From positions 1 to 64,000 of the forward strand of contig NZ_FORV01000008.1 of assembly GCF_900114095.1 (NCBI RefSeq): a stretch of 64,000 bases of DNA. Direction: 5' to 3'. Shown one piece after another: positions 27,055 to 35,696 of the stretch. Position 1 is the first letter of the stretch. Each line of letters opens with the position of its first letter. The position numbers and the translations under genes are program-made. The stretch is from Sphingomonas sp. NFR04. GTDB taxonomy: Bacteria > Pseudomonadota > Alphaproteobacteria > Sphingomonadales > Sphingomonadaceae. The notes under the pieces are model-generated. The model did no database searches, was not told where the DNA came from, and was given only the letters and a program-made list of their open reading frames with translations.

Positions 27055-28227
27055 TCAACCCTCGACGGGCAGGCGGATCCGGAAGATCGAGCCGCCGCTG
27101 GAACGCGGGACATGGTCGATCGTGCCGCCATGGTCCTCGACGATCTGTCGGCAGATCTTGAGGCCGAGGCCCAGGCCGCTCGCCTTGGTGGTGTAGAACC
27201 CTTCGAACAGCCGGTCGCGATCGGCGACGGGAACGCCGGGGCCGGTATCCTCGACGTCGATCTGGACGAACCCGCCATCGGCACGCGCGCGCAGCTTCAA
27301 GGCACGGTTCCAGCATTGCGCGTCGGCCATGGCCTGCGCCGCGTTGATCAGCAGGTTGATCAGTACCTGGCGCAGCTGCACCCCATCGGCCTGCACCGGC
27401 GGCAGGCCGCCGGCGATGTCGAGCACCAGCGTCGCCTGGCGGCTGGCAAGTTCCGGCCGAAGGAAATCGGCGGTTTCCTCGATCAGCGGGCGGAGCGCGC
27501 AGCGGCCGCGGGCCTCGGATCGGCTGGCGGCGAGCCCGCGCAGCCGCGCGACGGTTTCCTCGGCCTTGGCGCCGCCGAGGACGATCATGTCCAGGCACTG
27601 CTCGACCTGCGCCAGGTCGGGCTCGGCGCGCCGCAGCCAGCGCAGCGCCGCCTGGGCCGAGGCGAGGATGACGCTGAGCGGCTGGCGCACCTCGTGCGCG
27701 ATGGTCGCGGTCATCACGCCCAGGGTGGAGAGACGATCGGCATGTGCCATCTGCGTGCGCTGGCGGATCAGCGCTTCCTCCGCCGCGACCTGGTCGCTCC
27801 GGTCGAGCAGGCCGAAGGTGATCTGCCCGGCCGGATCGGCTTCCTCGCACCAGCTGGTATAGTGGACGGGCAGGGTGCCGCCGGGCACCTTGAGCTCCAG
27901 CTGGGTGCGGAAGCAGGCATCGGGCTCGCCGCGCGTCTGGAGCGATTCCACCAGCTGGTCGGCCCGGGCGAAGGGCCAAAGCGCCGATGCGGCGAGCGGC
28001 AACGCGTCCTCGCCGATGCCGAGCAGCTTGCCGGCGCGGCAGTTCAGCGCGACGAGCCGCACTTCTCCGAGCAGCCGCCGCAGCAGATCGTCGCGCCGCG
28101 CCTGCGGCAGCTCGCGCGCGGCGAGGCCGTCGAGCAGCGCCGCGGCGCCTGCCCCGACGTCGAACCGCCCGAGCGCGAGGCCCATCGCATCCACGGCCCG
28201 CGTCGCATGCTCGAAACCCTGTACCAT
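27055..28227 (-). CDS. PAS-domain sensor histidine kinase (soluble)
   Basis: 390 residues, no membrane helix, so probably cytoplasmic. Residues about 50-145 form a PAS-like sensory domain. The dimerisation helix holds phospho-acceptor His178 (TATIAHEVRQPL), a form typical of NtrB/FixL-like kinases. The ATPase domain has NLLINAAQAM (N box), DTGPGVP and GLGLKI. No response regulator lies nearby. It begins eight bases after the stop of the alpha/beta-hydrolase gene at 28235, so the two are very likely one operon; see that entry for a possible sensory partnership. The start is the ATG at 28227; a TTG just before it is less likely. Confidence 0.87.
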   Translation of the reverse strand: MVQGFEHATRAVDAMGLALGRFDVGAGAAALLDGLAARELPQARRDDLLRRLLGEVRLVALNCRAGKLLGIGEDALPLAASALWPFARADQLVESLQTRGEPDACFRTQLELKVPGGTLPVHYTSWCEEADPAGQITFGLLDRSDQVAAEEALIRQRTQMAHADRLSTLGVMTATIAHEVRQPLSVILASAQAALRWLRRAEPDLAQVEQCLDMIVLGGAKAEETVARLRGLAASRSEARGRCALRPLIEETADFLRPELASRQATLVLDIAGGLPPVQADGVQLRQVLINLLINAAQAMADAQCWNRALKLRARADGGFVQIDVEDTGPGVPVADRDRLFEGFYTTKASGLGLGLKICRQIVEDHGGTIDHVPRSSGGSIFRIRLPVEG

Positions 28228-28234
28228 CAATGGC

Positions 28235-29056
28235 TCAGCGCGTGAGGAACTGCAGCAGATCCTGGTTCAGCTGGTCCTTGTGGGTGAACAGGATGCCGTG
28301 CGGCGCACCGGGATAGACCTTGAGCGTGGCATCCGGGAACAGGGCTGCGGCCTGGCGCGCGGTCGCATCGAAGGGAACGAAGGCGTCGCGCTCGCCATGG
28401 ATCACCAGCACCGGCACGTCGAACCGGCCGATATCGTCCCGATAGTCGGTCTCGGCGCAGGCGGTGACGGCGTCGTGCGCGGCCTTCAGTGAACCCTGCA
28501 GCGCCATCTGGTGGACATGGGCGAGCCGGCCTTCGGACACGTCGTCGTCGTCGCTGCCGGTGGAGAAGAACAGCCGAGCGAAGCCGCGGAGGAACTCCGC
28601 GCGGTCTTCCATCAGCCCGCTGCGGACATTGTCGAACACCACCTTCGGCACGCCGTGCGGATAATCCTCGCTCTGGCCGAGCTTGGGGGTGGTCGCGCCG
28701 ATCAGGACGACGCCGGATATGCGTGCCGAGCCATGTCGGCCGACATAGCGGGTCACCTCGCCGCCGCCCATCGCATAGCCGACCAGCGTGACGTTCTGCA
28801 GATCGAGATGCGCGAGCAGCTCGGCCAGATCGTCGGCGAAGCTGTTATGGTCATAGCCATGCCAGGGCTGGTCCGATCGGCCGAAGCCGCGCCGGTCATG
28901 GGCGATGACGCGATAGCCCTGGGAGGCCAGGAACATCATCTGGTTTTCCCACATGTCGCCGTTGAGCGGCCAGCCATGCGCGAACACCACCGGCGCGCCC
29001 TGGCCCCAATCCTTGTAATAGAGGCGCGTCCCGTCGCGCAGATCCAGCATTGGCAT
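28235..29056 (-). CDS. Alpha/beta hydrolase, chloroperoxidase-like, lacking the nucleophile serine
   Basis: 273 residues with the fold and length of non-heme chloroperoxidases/esterases (FAHGWPLNGDMWENQM, oxyanion region; cap domain; VLVIHGERD; PGAPHGILFTH). The acid Asp224 and the base His253 are in place. The nucleophile elbow normally reads G-x-S-M-G-G-G-E but here is GYAMGGGE: residue 95 is Ala, encoded by GCG at 28774-28772. One base change from TCG would explain it. As written the protein cannot use the usual serine mechanism. It is co-transcribed with a PAS kinase, so a ligand-binding or sensor role, loosely like RsbQ with the PAS protein RsbP in Bacillus, is possible. That is inference. 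Confidence 0.85.
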   Translation of the reverse strand: MPMLDLRDGTRLYYKDWGQGAPVVFAHGWPLNGDMWENQMMFLASQGYRVIAHDRRGFGRSDQPWHGYDHNSFADDLAELLAHLDLQNVTLVGYAMGGGEVTRYVGRHGSARISGVVLIGATTPKLGQSEDYPHGVPKVVFDNVRSGLMEDRAEFLRGFARLFFSTGSDDDDVSEGRLAHVHQMALQGSLKAAHDAVTACAETDYRDDIGRFDVPVLVIHGERDAFVPFDATARQAAALFPDATLKVYPGAPHGILFTHKDQLNQDLLQFLTR

Positions 29057-29921
29057 TGTCGATCCCTCTCGGCAGGTCCGTACCCTAGCCCCGATGGTTG
29101 AAAGGTGCCCGCCCCGATCGAGGGGGCGTGCGTGGCCACGAAAGAGGGCGAGGCCCATTTTGGCGGGCGGAGGGGGCCAGGGATTGAAGCAAAGCCCGCT
29201 TTCTTGGCGATTTCGCGCGCCGAGCTGCGGGCGCATCGAATCATGCCGGGGGACGGGCGCTGGTGCCGCGGCCGACAGCTGCGGCAGCGGACACTCCGAT
29301 GCCGCAAAACATCTCAATCTTCCTCCACCGCGTCTCAAATGCGGTGCGCGATCTTGACGCTCGCGGCGCGACGAGGCCTGCCGCGCGAGCATTCGGACGG
29401 ATCATGGGGGGGCATGATGCCGAGCGGGGACACGGCACGGCCTTTCGGGGGAAAGGCCTTGCTGCGCTGGCCAACAGGGGGGCGACGATGGCGCTGCGCG
29501 TACCGGGGTGGCGCGCGCCATCGTCGACCGATGCGCTGCCAGCCTCCGTGCTGAACCATCCGGTGCCGGTGCGGCTGCGCGTCGCGTGCCATGTCCGCTC
29601 GTGGGCGAGCGGAGAGTATGTCGACGCGCCGCCGCGCCTTGCCGTCGGTCGCAAGGCCGTCCTGCCACCGAGCGGAGCTGCCGCTCGCGGCGCCTCGCTT
29701 CCAGCGGGTGGAGGTGGTGTTCGAGTCCGGGCGGTGCGCCGGCGCGCCGGACATGCTCTGTGTTGTCACCCCTCTGGACGGCGGCCCTGCCGGCAGGCGC
29801 AGGCGCGGACTGGACGCCGGGCGGGCACCTTACGGCTTTCGGGGGATGTCGGCGCGGTCATCAAGGCGCCTGGCGCTACCCGGCCGGTGGACCCTTCGTG
29901 CTTCGAGGGCCCGCGCCATGG
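29057..29921. other. Largest gene-free region (about 865 bases)
   Basis: Lies between the 5' end of the chloroperoxidase-like gene and the 3' end of the esterase gene, both on the minus strand. Several open frames of 80-310 codons cross it, but they overlap one another on both strands. None shows a domain, a credible start with ribosome-binding site, or ordinary protein composition (they are Arg/Ala/Pro-rich shadows). AGAGGGA at about 29063-29069 (minus strand) serves the downstream hydrolase. The clearest structures are the two G-loop hairpins listed separately. It may be a decayed gene or hold an untranslated RNA. Confidence 0.5.
29401..29458. repeat. Tandem perfect hairpins with all-G loops
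   Basis: Two hairpins 20 bases apart. ATCATG (29401-29406), six G, CATGAT (29413-29418); and GGCCTTTC (29439-29446), four G, GAAAGGCC (29451-29458). Both stems are perfect and both loops are pure G on the plus strand (pure C on the minus). No T-run follows. Two such structures so close in the longest intergenic gap may mark a structured RNA or protein-binding site. Confidence 0.45.
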
Positions 29922-30857
29922 TCAATCGATGCGCTTCCTGCGCACCGTCCAGGCAGGATCGGTGCAGAGCCGGCAGTCGGCGCCCTGGAACCAGCGCGCC
30001 GCACCCTTGTCGCCGCGCAGCTGCCATTCCAGCCAGGCGACGTCCACCGGCGTCACGCGGCCGCCATTGGCATCCTGGAAGGTGCCGCCATGGCCGACAT
30101 CGATGCTGGCGAGCATCGCCGGCACCGTGTCGATCCGCTCGAAATCGTCGGTGCCGTTGGGCCAGGCGATGTCGGACGGGCCGCCCATGATGTAGAGCAC
30201 CGGCGTGTGCAGCCGGCGCAGCGCCGCCTTGTCGATGGTGATGCCGCGGATCGGGTTGGTGCCGTCCTTGAACACGCCGCTATTGTGGACGATCACGGCG
30301 TGCACGCGCGGATCGGCGGCGATCTCCAGCGCCTGGAGCCCGCCGCAGCTATGGCCGGAAGCCGCAACCAGCCGCGGATCGATGCGGCCGAAAAAGGGGC
30401 TGCCGCGCCGTATGTTCTCGGCCAGCGCCCAGTCGATCCCGGCGGCGACCTGCGCGGTGGTGGTCTTGATTCCGAGCGGGCCGGGTGGGGGCGGCGTCTG
30501 CGGGCGCGGCGGGGCGCCGGGGCCGGTAAGGATGCGCCCGGGTGCGATCACCAGATAGCCGTGCGAGGCGATCTCGGCGAGGTGGAAGCGCACGCTCGCA
30601 CCATCGTCGCTGCACGCACCATTGCCCCACACCAGCACGCCCAGCTTCTTGCCCCCGAGCTTTGACAGGTCGGCGGGCTGGTAGAGAACATGGTCGGGGA
30701 ATGCGGGGTCGGTGCGCTTGACGGCGGGGTAGGGGCCGGTGCCCGCAGTGTCGGGCATCGCCTCATAGGCTTGCTGCGAGGCTTGCGGGGCGGAGGCACT
30801 CGCCGCGCCCAGCGTTCCCATGGCGACGATCGCCGCCATTGTTGCTGCGAGCTTCAT
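29922..30857 (-). CDS. Secreted alpha/beta hydrolase (dienelactone-hydrolase/esterase-like)
   Basis: 311 residues with a signal peptide (about 1-22, ending ASA). The body has an alpha/beta-hydrolase core: GVLVWGNGACSDDG for the oxyanion loop, GHSCGGLQALEIA for the nucleophile Ser, LYIMGGPSD for the acid, and DVGHGGTF for the His. The substrate is unknown; an ester-removing role on plant polysaccharide would fit the GH39-like gene 30 bases upstream in the same operon. A good GGAGG lies five bases ahead of the ATG. Confidence 0.78.
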   Translation of the reverse strand: MKLAATMAAIVAMGTLGAASASAPQASQQAYEAMPDTAGTGPYPAVKRTDPAFPDHVLYQPADLSKLGGKKLGVLVWGNGACSDDGASVRFHLAEIASHGYLVIAPGRILTGPGAPPRPQTPPPPGPLGIKTTTAQVAAGIDWALAENIRRGSPFFGRIDPRLVAASGHSCGGLQALEIAADPRVHAVIVHNSGVFKDGTNPIRGITIDKAALRRLHTPVLYIMGGPSDIAWPNGTDDFERIDTVPAMLASIDVGHGGTFQDANGGRVTPVDVAWLEWQLRGDKGAARWFQGADCRLCTDPAWTVRRKRID

Positions 30858-30887
30858 CCCGTTCCTCCCCCTGTTTTCTTGCGGGCG

Positions 30888-32564
30888 CTATACACCGTTT
30901 CGCGGCGTAACGACCAGCAGCGAGATGCCTTGCCGCGGCAGGCGAAAGCGAAGCGTCGAGCCCGATAGTGGCGAGGGCGCCGGGTCGATCGTCGCCAGTG
31001 TCGCGGCCTTCAGCAGCGTCGCGCGCTGGGCGTCGGTGGGGGCGATCGGCGATCCCATCGCGCGCCACGCCGCGAAGGCGTTCGAATGTGCTTCGTCGAT
31101 GCGATAGTGCGCCAGCCGGGCCCCCTTCGCGAGCGCCGGCGAGAGGCCGCGAAGCTGCAGCGTCACCGCCGCATCGGGACCGGGCAGGTCGTCGTCGTGG
31201 TAATGCCAGACGAGGATCGACAGCGTGTCGCCCTGCAGGCTGGCGACGCTGCCGATATCGGGATCGCCGCGCACGCCTTCTTGCAGCACCGTATCCAGCG
31301 GCGCCTGATGGTCCGAGGCGGCGTGGACATAGTGGCCCTGCATCTTCGCGAGCAGCTTGAACAGGTTCATCACCGGCAGGTCGATCCCGGCGGAGGTGAG
31401 CTGGCGGAAACCGGCGAAAGGCGGCTGGTCCTCGAACTCGAACGCCCAGGAGAGCACGCCCTCCAGCGTCAGGCCCCGTCGGGCGGCCAGCACCTGGAGG
31501 CGGGGAAGCGCGGCGGCGGTGTAGCTCGAATACATGGTGCCGTTGCGGTAGGCATTGGCCGGTCCCTGGCAGGCGGCGCAGCCTTCGGGATCGGATTCGC
31601 CGATGATGATCGGCTTGGTCCGCCCGACCGGATCGGCGGCGATCGCGGCGAACTCGTGGTCGGCGGCGCGCAGATGCGTATTCAGCCCCATGCGGACATG
31701 GCTGCCCTGCGCGTCCGTCACCACCACCGGCTGTCCCTTGGCGTGGAAGGACAGGAAGTCGGTGGGCGTGCCGGCCGCCTTCACATGGGCGAGGAAGGCG
31801 GCGAGGAAGTCGTCGCCGGCGCCCGCGCTGTCCGGGCCCCCGACGCGCGCCTCGGCCAGCGCCCGGCGCACGCCGCGGATCGCGTGATCGTGCAGGCGGA
31901 AGAACTCGTCGCGGGTGCCGCCCCAATAATAGCGGGGCAGATTGGCTTCGTTCCACGTCTCGAAATACCAGCTGGCCACCTCGGCGCGGCCATAGCGCGC
32001 GACGCAGTGGCGCACCCATTGGAAGACCAGTTCCTCCCACTTCGCATAGTCGCCCGGCGGATAGGCCCAGCCGGTGCGCAAGGTGCCGCTGCCGGGGCGC
32101 CAGTCGTGCTGATAGGGCTGGGGCCTGGTCGACATCGCCTCGGGCATGAAGCCCAGTTCGACATAGGGCTTCACGCCGCGCGCGCGGTAGGTGTCGAAGA
32201 TGCGGTCGACGATCGTCCAGTCGTAGATCGGGCGGCCCTGGGCATCCTCGCGGTAGATGCCGGTCGAGCCCCATTTGAGCGCCGGCGTGCCGTCGCCCGA
32301 GGTGAACAGGTTGTGCGTGCGGAAATAGACATGGTCGGGCATCAGCGCGCCCAGCGTGGCGAGCGTGGTGCGGCCGTCCTTCATCGTCGCGTAATTGGGC
32401 TCGTCGGCGCCGAAGAAGCGCCAGACGGGGGCTACGGGCCCTTCGTCGCGTGCTGCGTCGACCGTGATGGTGACGGGGATCGGCTCGGGGTCGGCGGCGG
32501 CGAGGCCGGGCAGAAGGAGGAACGCTGCGGCGAGCGCCCGCGCTGCGAACCAATGCCTTGCCAT
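30888..32564 (-). CDS. Secreted GH39-like glycosidase (beta-xylosidase type)
   Basis: 558 residues, signal peptide about 1-24 (ends GLAAAD). The catalytic (beta/alpha)8 barrel has the acid/base motif WYFETWNEANLPRYYWGG, matching the FE-W-NE-PN pattern of GH39, and a probable nucleophile Glu in IIIGESDPEGC. A C-terminal beta-sandwich follows from about 430. GH39 enzymes remove xylose or, in other members, iduronic acid and other sugars; xylan or a related plant polymer is a reasonable guess. Third gene of a four-gene minus-strand unit. Confidence 0.8.
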   Translation of the reverse strand: MARHWFAARALAAAFLLLPGLAAADPEPIPVTITVDAARDEGPVAPVWRFFGADEPNYATMKDGRTTLATLGALMPDHVYFRTHNLFTSGDGTPALKWGSTGIYREDAQGRPIYDWTIVDRIFDTYRARGVKPYVELGFMPEAMSTRPQPYQHDWRPGSGTLRTGWAYPPGDYAKWEELVFQWVRHCVARYGRAEVASWYFETWNEANLPRYYWGGTRDEFFRLHDHAIRGVRRALAEARVGGPDSAGAGDDFLAAFLAHVKAAGTPTDFLSFHAKGQPVVVTDAQGSHVRMGLNTHLRAADHEFAAIAADPVGRTKPIIIGESDPEGCAACQGPANAYRNGTMYSSYTAAALPRLQVLAARRGLTLEGVLSWAFEFEDQPPFAGFRQLTSAGIDLPVMNLFKLLAKMQGHYVHAASDHQAPLDTVLQEGVRGDPDIGSVASLQGDTLSILVWHYHDDDLPGPDAAVTLQLRGLSPALAKGARLAHYRIDEAHSNAFAAWRAMGSPIAPTDAQRATLLKAATLATIDPAPSPLSGSTLRFRLPRQGISLLVVTPRNGV

Positions 32565-32655
32565 CCGCCCCGCTCCCCACCTGTTTCCACCATGGATAGG
32601 CCGATCCGGCGAACGCGCAATCGCTTGTTTCCATTGGCGTTGTTGGGGGCGGGTC

Positions 32656-33375
32656 TCAGGGCTTCAGCAGGAACACCACATAGCCCTGGAAGCGGGGATT
32701 GGCGGTGAGGCCCGGCGGCGGCGTCCATTCGCCGCCCTGAAGCAAGCCGATCCGGAACGGGATGGGCAGTCGACCCAGCTTGGCGACATAGCCCTGATAG
32801 CCAGGGATCACGTGCCGACCCTGGTAGATCTGCACCACCACCTCGTCGACCACGCCGGCCAGTGCCGCCAGCCCTGCGGGGTCGCCATTGGCGCTCCAGT
32901 CGAGCAACCCGGTGATGCCGAGCTTGTACTGCGTGGGGAGCTTGGCCCGCAGTGCCTTGAGAAAGGCGGCATAGCGCTCCAGATGCCGCGTCCGCGCGTC
33001 GAAATCGATCTGGACGCCGGCGACGCGGTTTCCCGCCCGCTGCCAGCGGTCGAGCGCGGCGAGCAGTTGCGCGTCTATCTGCGGGGTCCAAGCGAGCGTC
33101 TCGACCCGCAGCACCATCCACAGCTCGGCATGGCGCACCTGCGGGACCGCCGGGCGCTGCGCGATCAGCCGCGGCGCGTCGCCGCCGACCACCGCCCCCT
33201 GCAGCAGATAGATCCGGCGGGCGCGGGCGAGCGCCGGCTGCGGCTTGACGCCTGCCCAGAGCCAGAAGGCGTCGTAGCGGGTCGCGTCGACCGGCGCGCC
33301 GGGCTGCGTCTGCGGCGGCGTTGCCGAAAGCAGCAGCGGCAGCGCCAGCAGCAGACCGAGGCCCCTACCAATAAT
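32656..33375 (-). CDS. DUF3142 family exported protein, apparent ATT start codon
   Basis: 239 residues if started at 33375. The body matches the DUF3142 family (TIM-barrel-like; VAGVQIDFDARTRHLERY; VVQIYQGRHVIPGYQGY), probably carbohydrate-related but of unknown function. The reading frame needed to include a signal peptide (GLGLLLALPLLLSATPP) has no ATG, GTG or TTG. It does have ATT at 33375 exactly seven bases after AGGAG (33387-33383), overlapping the stop of the upstream gene by eleven bases. A GTG at 33192 would remove the signal peptide and the conserved YDAFWLWAGVKPQPALARAR. A sequencing frameshift is the main alternative. Confidence 0.7.
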   Translation of the reverse strand: MIGRGLGLLLALPLLLSATPPQTQPGAPVDATRYDAFWLWAGVKPQPALARARRIYLLQGAVVGGDAPRLIAQRPAVPQVRHAELWMVLRVETLAWTPQIDAQLLAALDRWQRAGNRVAGVQIDFDARTRHLERYAAFLKALRAKLPTQYKLGITGLLDWSANGDPAGLAALAGVVDEVVVQIYQGRHVIPGYQGYVAKLGRLPIPFRIGLLQGGEWTPPPGLTANPRFQGYVVFLLKP

Positions 33376-35440
33376 AGCGCAGCTCCTGCGCCCAGCGCGA
33401 CTTGGGATAGTCGCGCTTCAGTCGCTGGAACCAACCCTTGCGGACGGCGGGCTCGACGCCCTTGCCGCCACAGGCATTGTACGCGCTCGGCGCATAGCAG
33501 TTGACTGCGCGGAACAGCGCATAGGCCTTGTCGTCGGGCGAGGCGGTAGGGGAGGCCATCACCGCCTGATAGGCATCGAGCCGGGCATAGGGTGTACCGG
33601 CGAACCGCGTGGGCGTGCCGCCCAGTTCGTCGGCCGCGGGCTGGGCGTCGAGGAAGAACCCGTCAAAGCCGTTCACGCGCGTGAACTCGCCGAGGCAGAG
33701 CATCGCGTTCGCGTCGCCAGGCGCGGCGGCTAGGCGGCGTTGCGTCTCGGGGAAGGCCGGGCAGCCATAGTCGCCGAGCTTCTTGCCCTTGACGAACACC
33801 GCCGTGGGCAGCGGCTTGGTATCGCTGAAATCGAAATAATAGTCCGCTTCGGCGGGCGTGCCGGCCGGGACCAGCCGCATATCTTCGACGAAGTCGCGGT
33901 GCGAACCGCGCGTCGCTTCCTTGTAGAGCAGGGTGAACAGCGCGACGTCGCGCTCATGCGCCGAGGCGCCCGCCGCCTGTGCCTGCTGCCGCAGCAGCTT
34001 CGCATCGGCGACGTTCATCAGCAGCCGGTCGCGGATCTCCTGCGAGCGGATCGGCGAGTCGGGCGCGAACACACGCCCGAGACCGTCATGCCGCTCCTCG
34101 TGCAGCGCCAGTGCCAGCTCTACCACCGGGCGCTGGCCGGGCGCCTTGGCGCCGGACAGCAGGTCGACCCAGAAGCCGCGCACATTGCGGTCGGCCCGCG
34201 CCTCCAGCGCCATGCCGCGTAGCATCTGCCGGCTGAACTCGAGATAGCTGAAGTTCGCCTGGTGCGATGCATCGGGGAGGAGCTGCAGCGTCTCCTGCGG
34301 CTGCCCGCCGAGATGATAGGCATGGGTCGCCTGGAGGAAGGCGAACAGCGCCGGGTTGCGGGCGAACTTCGTCCGCTGGGCGTCGAGGGCGGCGCGGGAA
34401 AGGGGCTGGCAGCAGGGGTCGCTGCCCTCCGCCGCGCGCATGTGCATCAGGTCGAACGCGGCGAGCAGGATCGGATCGTGCAGCGTCTCGGCGGTCGCGG
34501 TCGCCAGCAGCTTGGCGTCGATCTCCTGCGCCAGCGACACCGCGTCGATGCCGCGCTGCGCATCCGGCAGCGCGATCAGCGCGGCATATTCGGCCTCGAG
34601 CTTCTCGCGGTCCTGCGCCAGCCAGTAGACGCGGCGCAGCAGCCCGCGCGCCGAGAAGAAATATTCACCCTTGGGATAGGCCTTCATATAGCCGCGCAGG
34701 GCGTTTTCCGCCTCGGCGACCAGCTTTGGCGCGACCTTTGCGCCGTCCTTGGGCGAGCCATATTCGTCGTAATAATCGACCTGCGCCCGGTTCACCGCGA
34801 CCCGGCCGAGCATGTAGCGCCCGGTCTCGCGCAGCCACGGATCGCGGGCATTGCCGAGCGCGGCGAACCGAGCAGCGGCGCCGTCGAAGTCCCCGGCATA
34901 GAAAGCGGCCGCGCCGTCGAGATAGGCGGCGAAGGCCTTGCCGGCCTCCGACTTCGCGCCGTTCACTGCCGCGACCAGCGCGGTCGAGCCGGCGGTGCCC
35001 TGCGCGCAATCGGGCTGCAGACCCTGCCGGGCGGCGATCAGTGCGGCCCGCTCCGCTTCGGGCACCTTGGCATTGGCGCGGATGGCGGCCTCGAAACTCG
35101 ACGCGCCCGCCACGTTGCTGCGGCAGCGCGACCCCTCGCCGTCGGAGAAATACGGGCTGCCGCCATCGGCCGAGCGCGGCATCAGCAGGGCGATGTCGAG
35201 GAACACCGAGGGCTTTGCCGGCGCCACCAGGCGGGCTGCGCCTGGCAGATCGGCGAGCAGCAGCGCGAGATTGGTCCGGCTGTCGTTGCGGGGGCCGAGC
35301 ATCGGCAGGTCGTCGCAACCGCTATAGGCGGCGGCGTTGAGCTTCCAGGCGGGGCCGCAGCTGTAATCGCCGCTCGCATGCGCAGGTACGCTCCAGAGCG
35401 CGCCCAGACCGAGCAAGAGGAAGAGAACCGTTCGGACCAT
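33365..35440 (-). CDS. Large exported protein with TPR-like helical repeats, function unknown
   Basis: 691 residues. Signal peptide about 1-22 (LFLLLGLGALWSVPAHA). The mature N-terminus holds paired cysteines (DYSCGP, YSGCDD, SRCRSN, QPDCAQ) that could form disulfides. Much of the rest is alpha-helical with tetratricopeptide-like pieces (FYAGDFDGAAARFAAL; ALRGYMKAYPKGEYFFSARG), recalling outer-membrane assembly YfiO-like proteins. It ends in KSRWAQELRYYW. The start at 35440 begins the signal peptide; the longer frame is rejected. First gene of the unit leading to DUF3142, GH39-like and esterase genes. I cannot name a function. Confidence 0.75.
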   Translation of the reverse strand: MVRTVLFLLLGLGALWSVPAHASGDYSCGPAWKLNAAAYSGCDDLPMLGPRNDSRTNLALLLADLPGAARLVAPAKPSVFLDIALLMPRSADGGSPYFSDGEGSRCRSNVAGASSFEAAIRANAKVPEAERAALIAARQGLQPDCAQGTAGSTALVAAVNGAKSEAGKAFAAYLDGAAAFYAGDFDGAAARFAALGNARDPWLRETGRYMLGRVAVNRAQVDYYDEYGSPKDGAKVAPKLVAEAENALRGYMKAYPKGEYFFSARGLLRRVYWLAQDREKLEAEYAALIALPDAQRGIDAVSLAQEIDAKLLATATAETLHDPILLAAFDLMHMRAAEGSDPCCQPLSRAALDAQRTKFARNPALFAFLQATHAYHLGGQPQETLQLLPDASHQANFSYLEFSRQMLRGMALEARADRNVRGFWVDLLSGAKAPGQRPVVELALALHEERHDGLGRVFAPDSPIRSQEIRDRLLMNVADAKLLRQQAQAAGASAHERDVALFTLLYKEATRGSHRDFVEDMRLVPAGTPAEADYYFDFSDTKPLPTAVFVKGKKLGDYGCPAFPETQRRLAAAPGDANAMLCLGEFTRVNGFDGFFLDAQPAADELGGTPTRFAGTPYARLDAYQAVMASPTASPDDKAYALFRAVNCYAPSAYNACGGKGVEPAVRKGWFQRLKRDYPKSRWAQELRYYW

Positions 35441-35696
35441 GCTGCACGCCCCCGTGAAAGTTGCGGGCGTGCGCCTACCGCAGCGGCAGGCGCCGCGCCA
35501 TAGCCCTCGCGGCGCGCAGCAGCAGCTCGTCGCTTGTCCCCGGGACCACGCAAGCAACGCGCTCGGATCCCTTGGCGTCAGTGTCCTGCCGCCGCCGATA
35601 CGGCCGCTAACCCTTTGTGAAGGTCGTTCTTTAGCGGGGTCGTAAGCCAAGGTTCGCCACAGCCGGGAAGAGTCGTGGGGCGAGGGGGCAATGGCA

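Noticed and set aside
29263..30195. 310-codon plus-strand ORF in the large gap
   Set aside because: Runs antisense into the esterase gene, has no ribosome-binding site, and no domain could be recognised.
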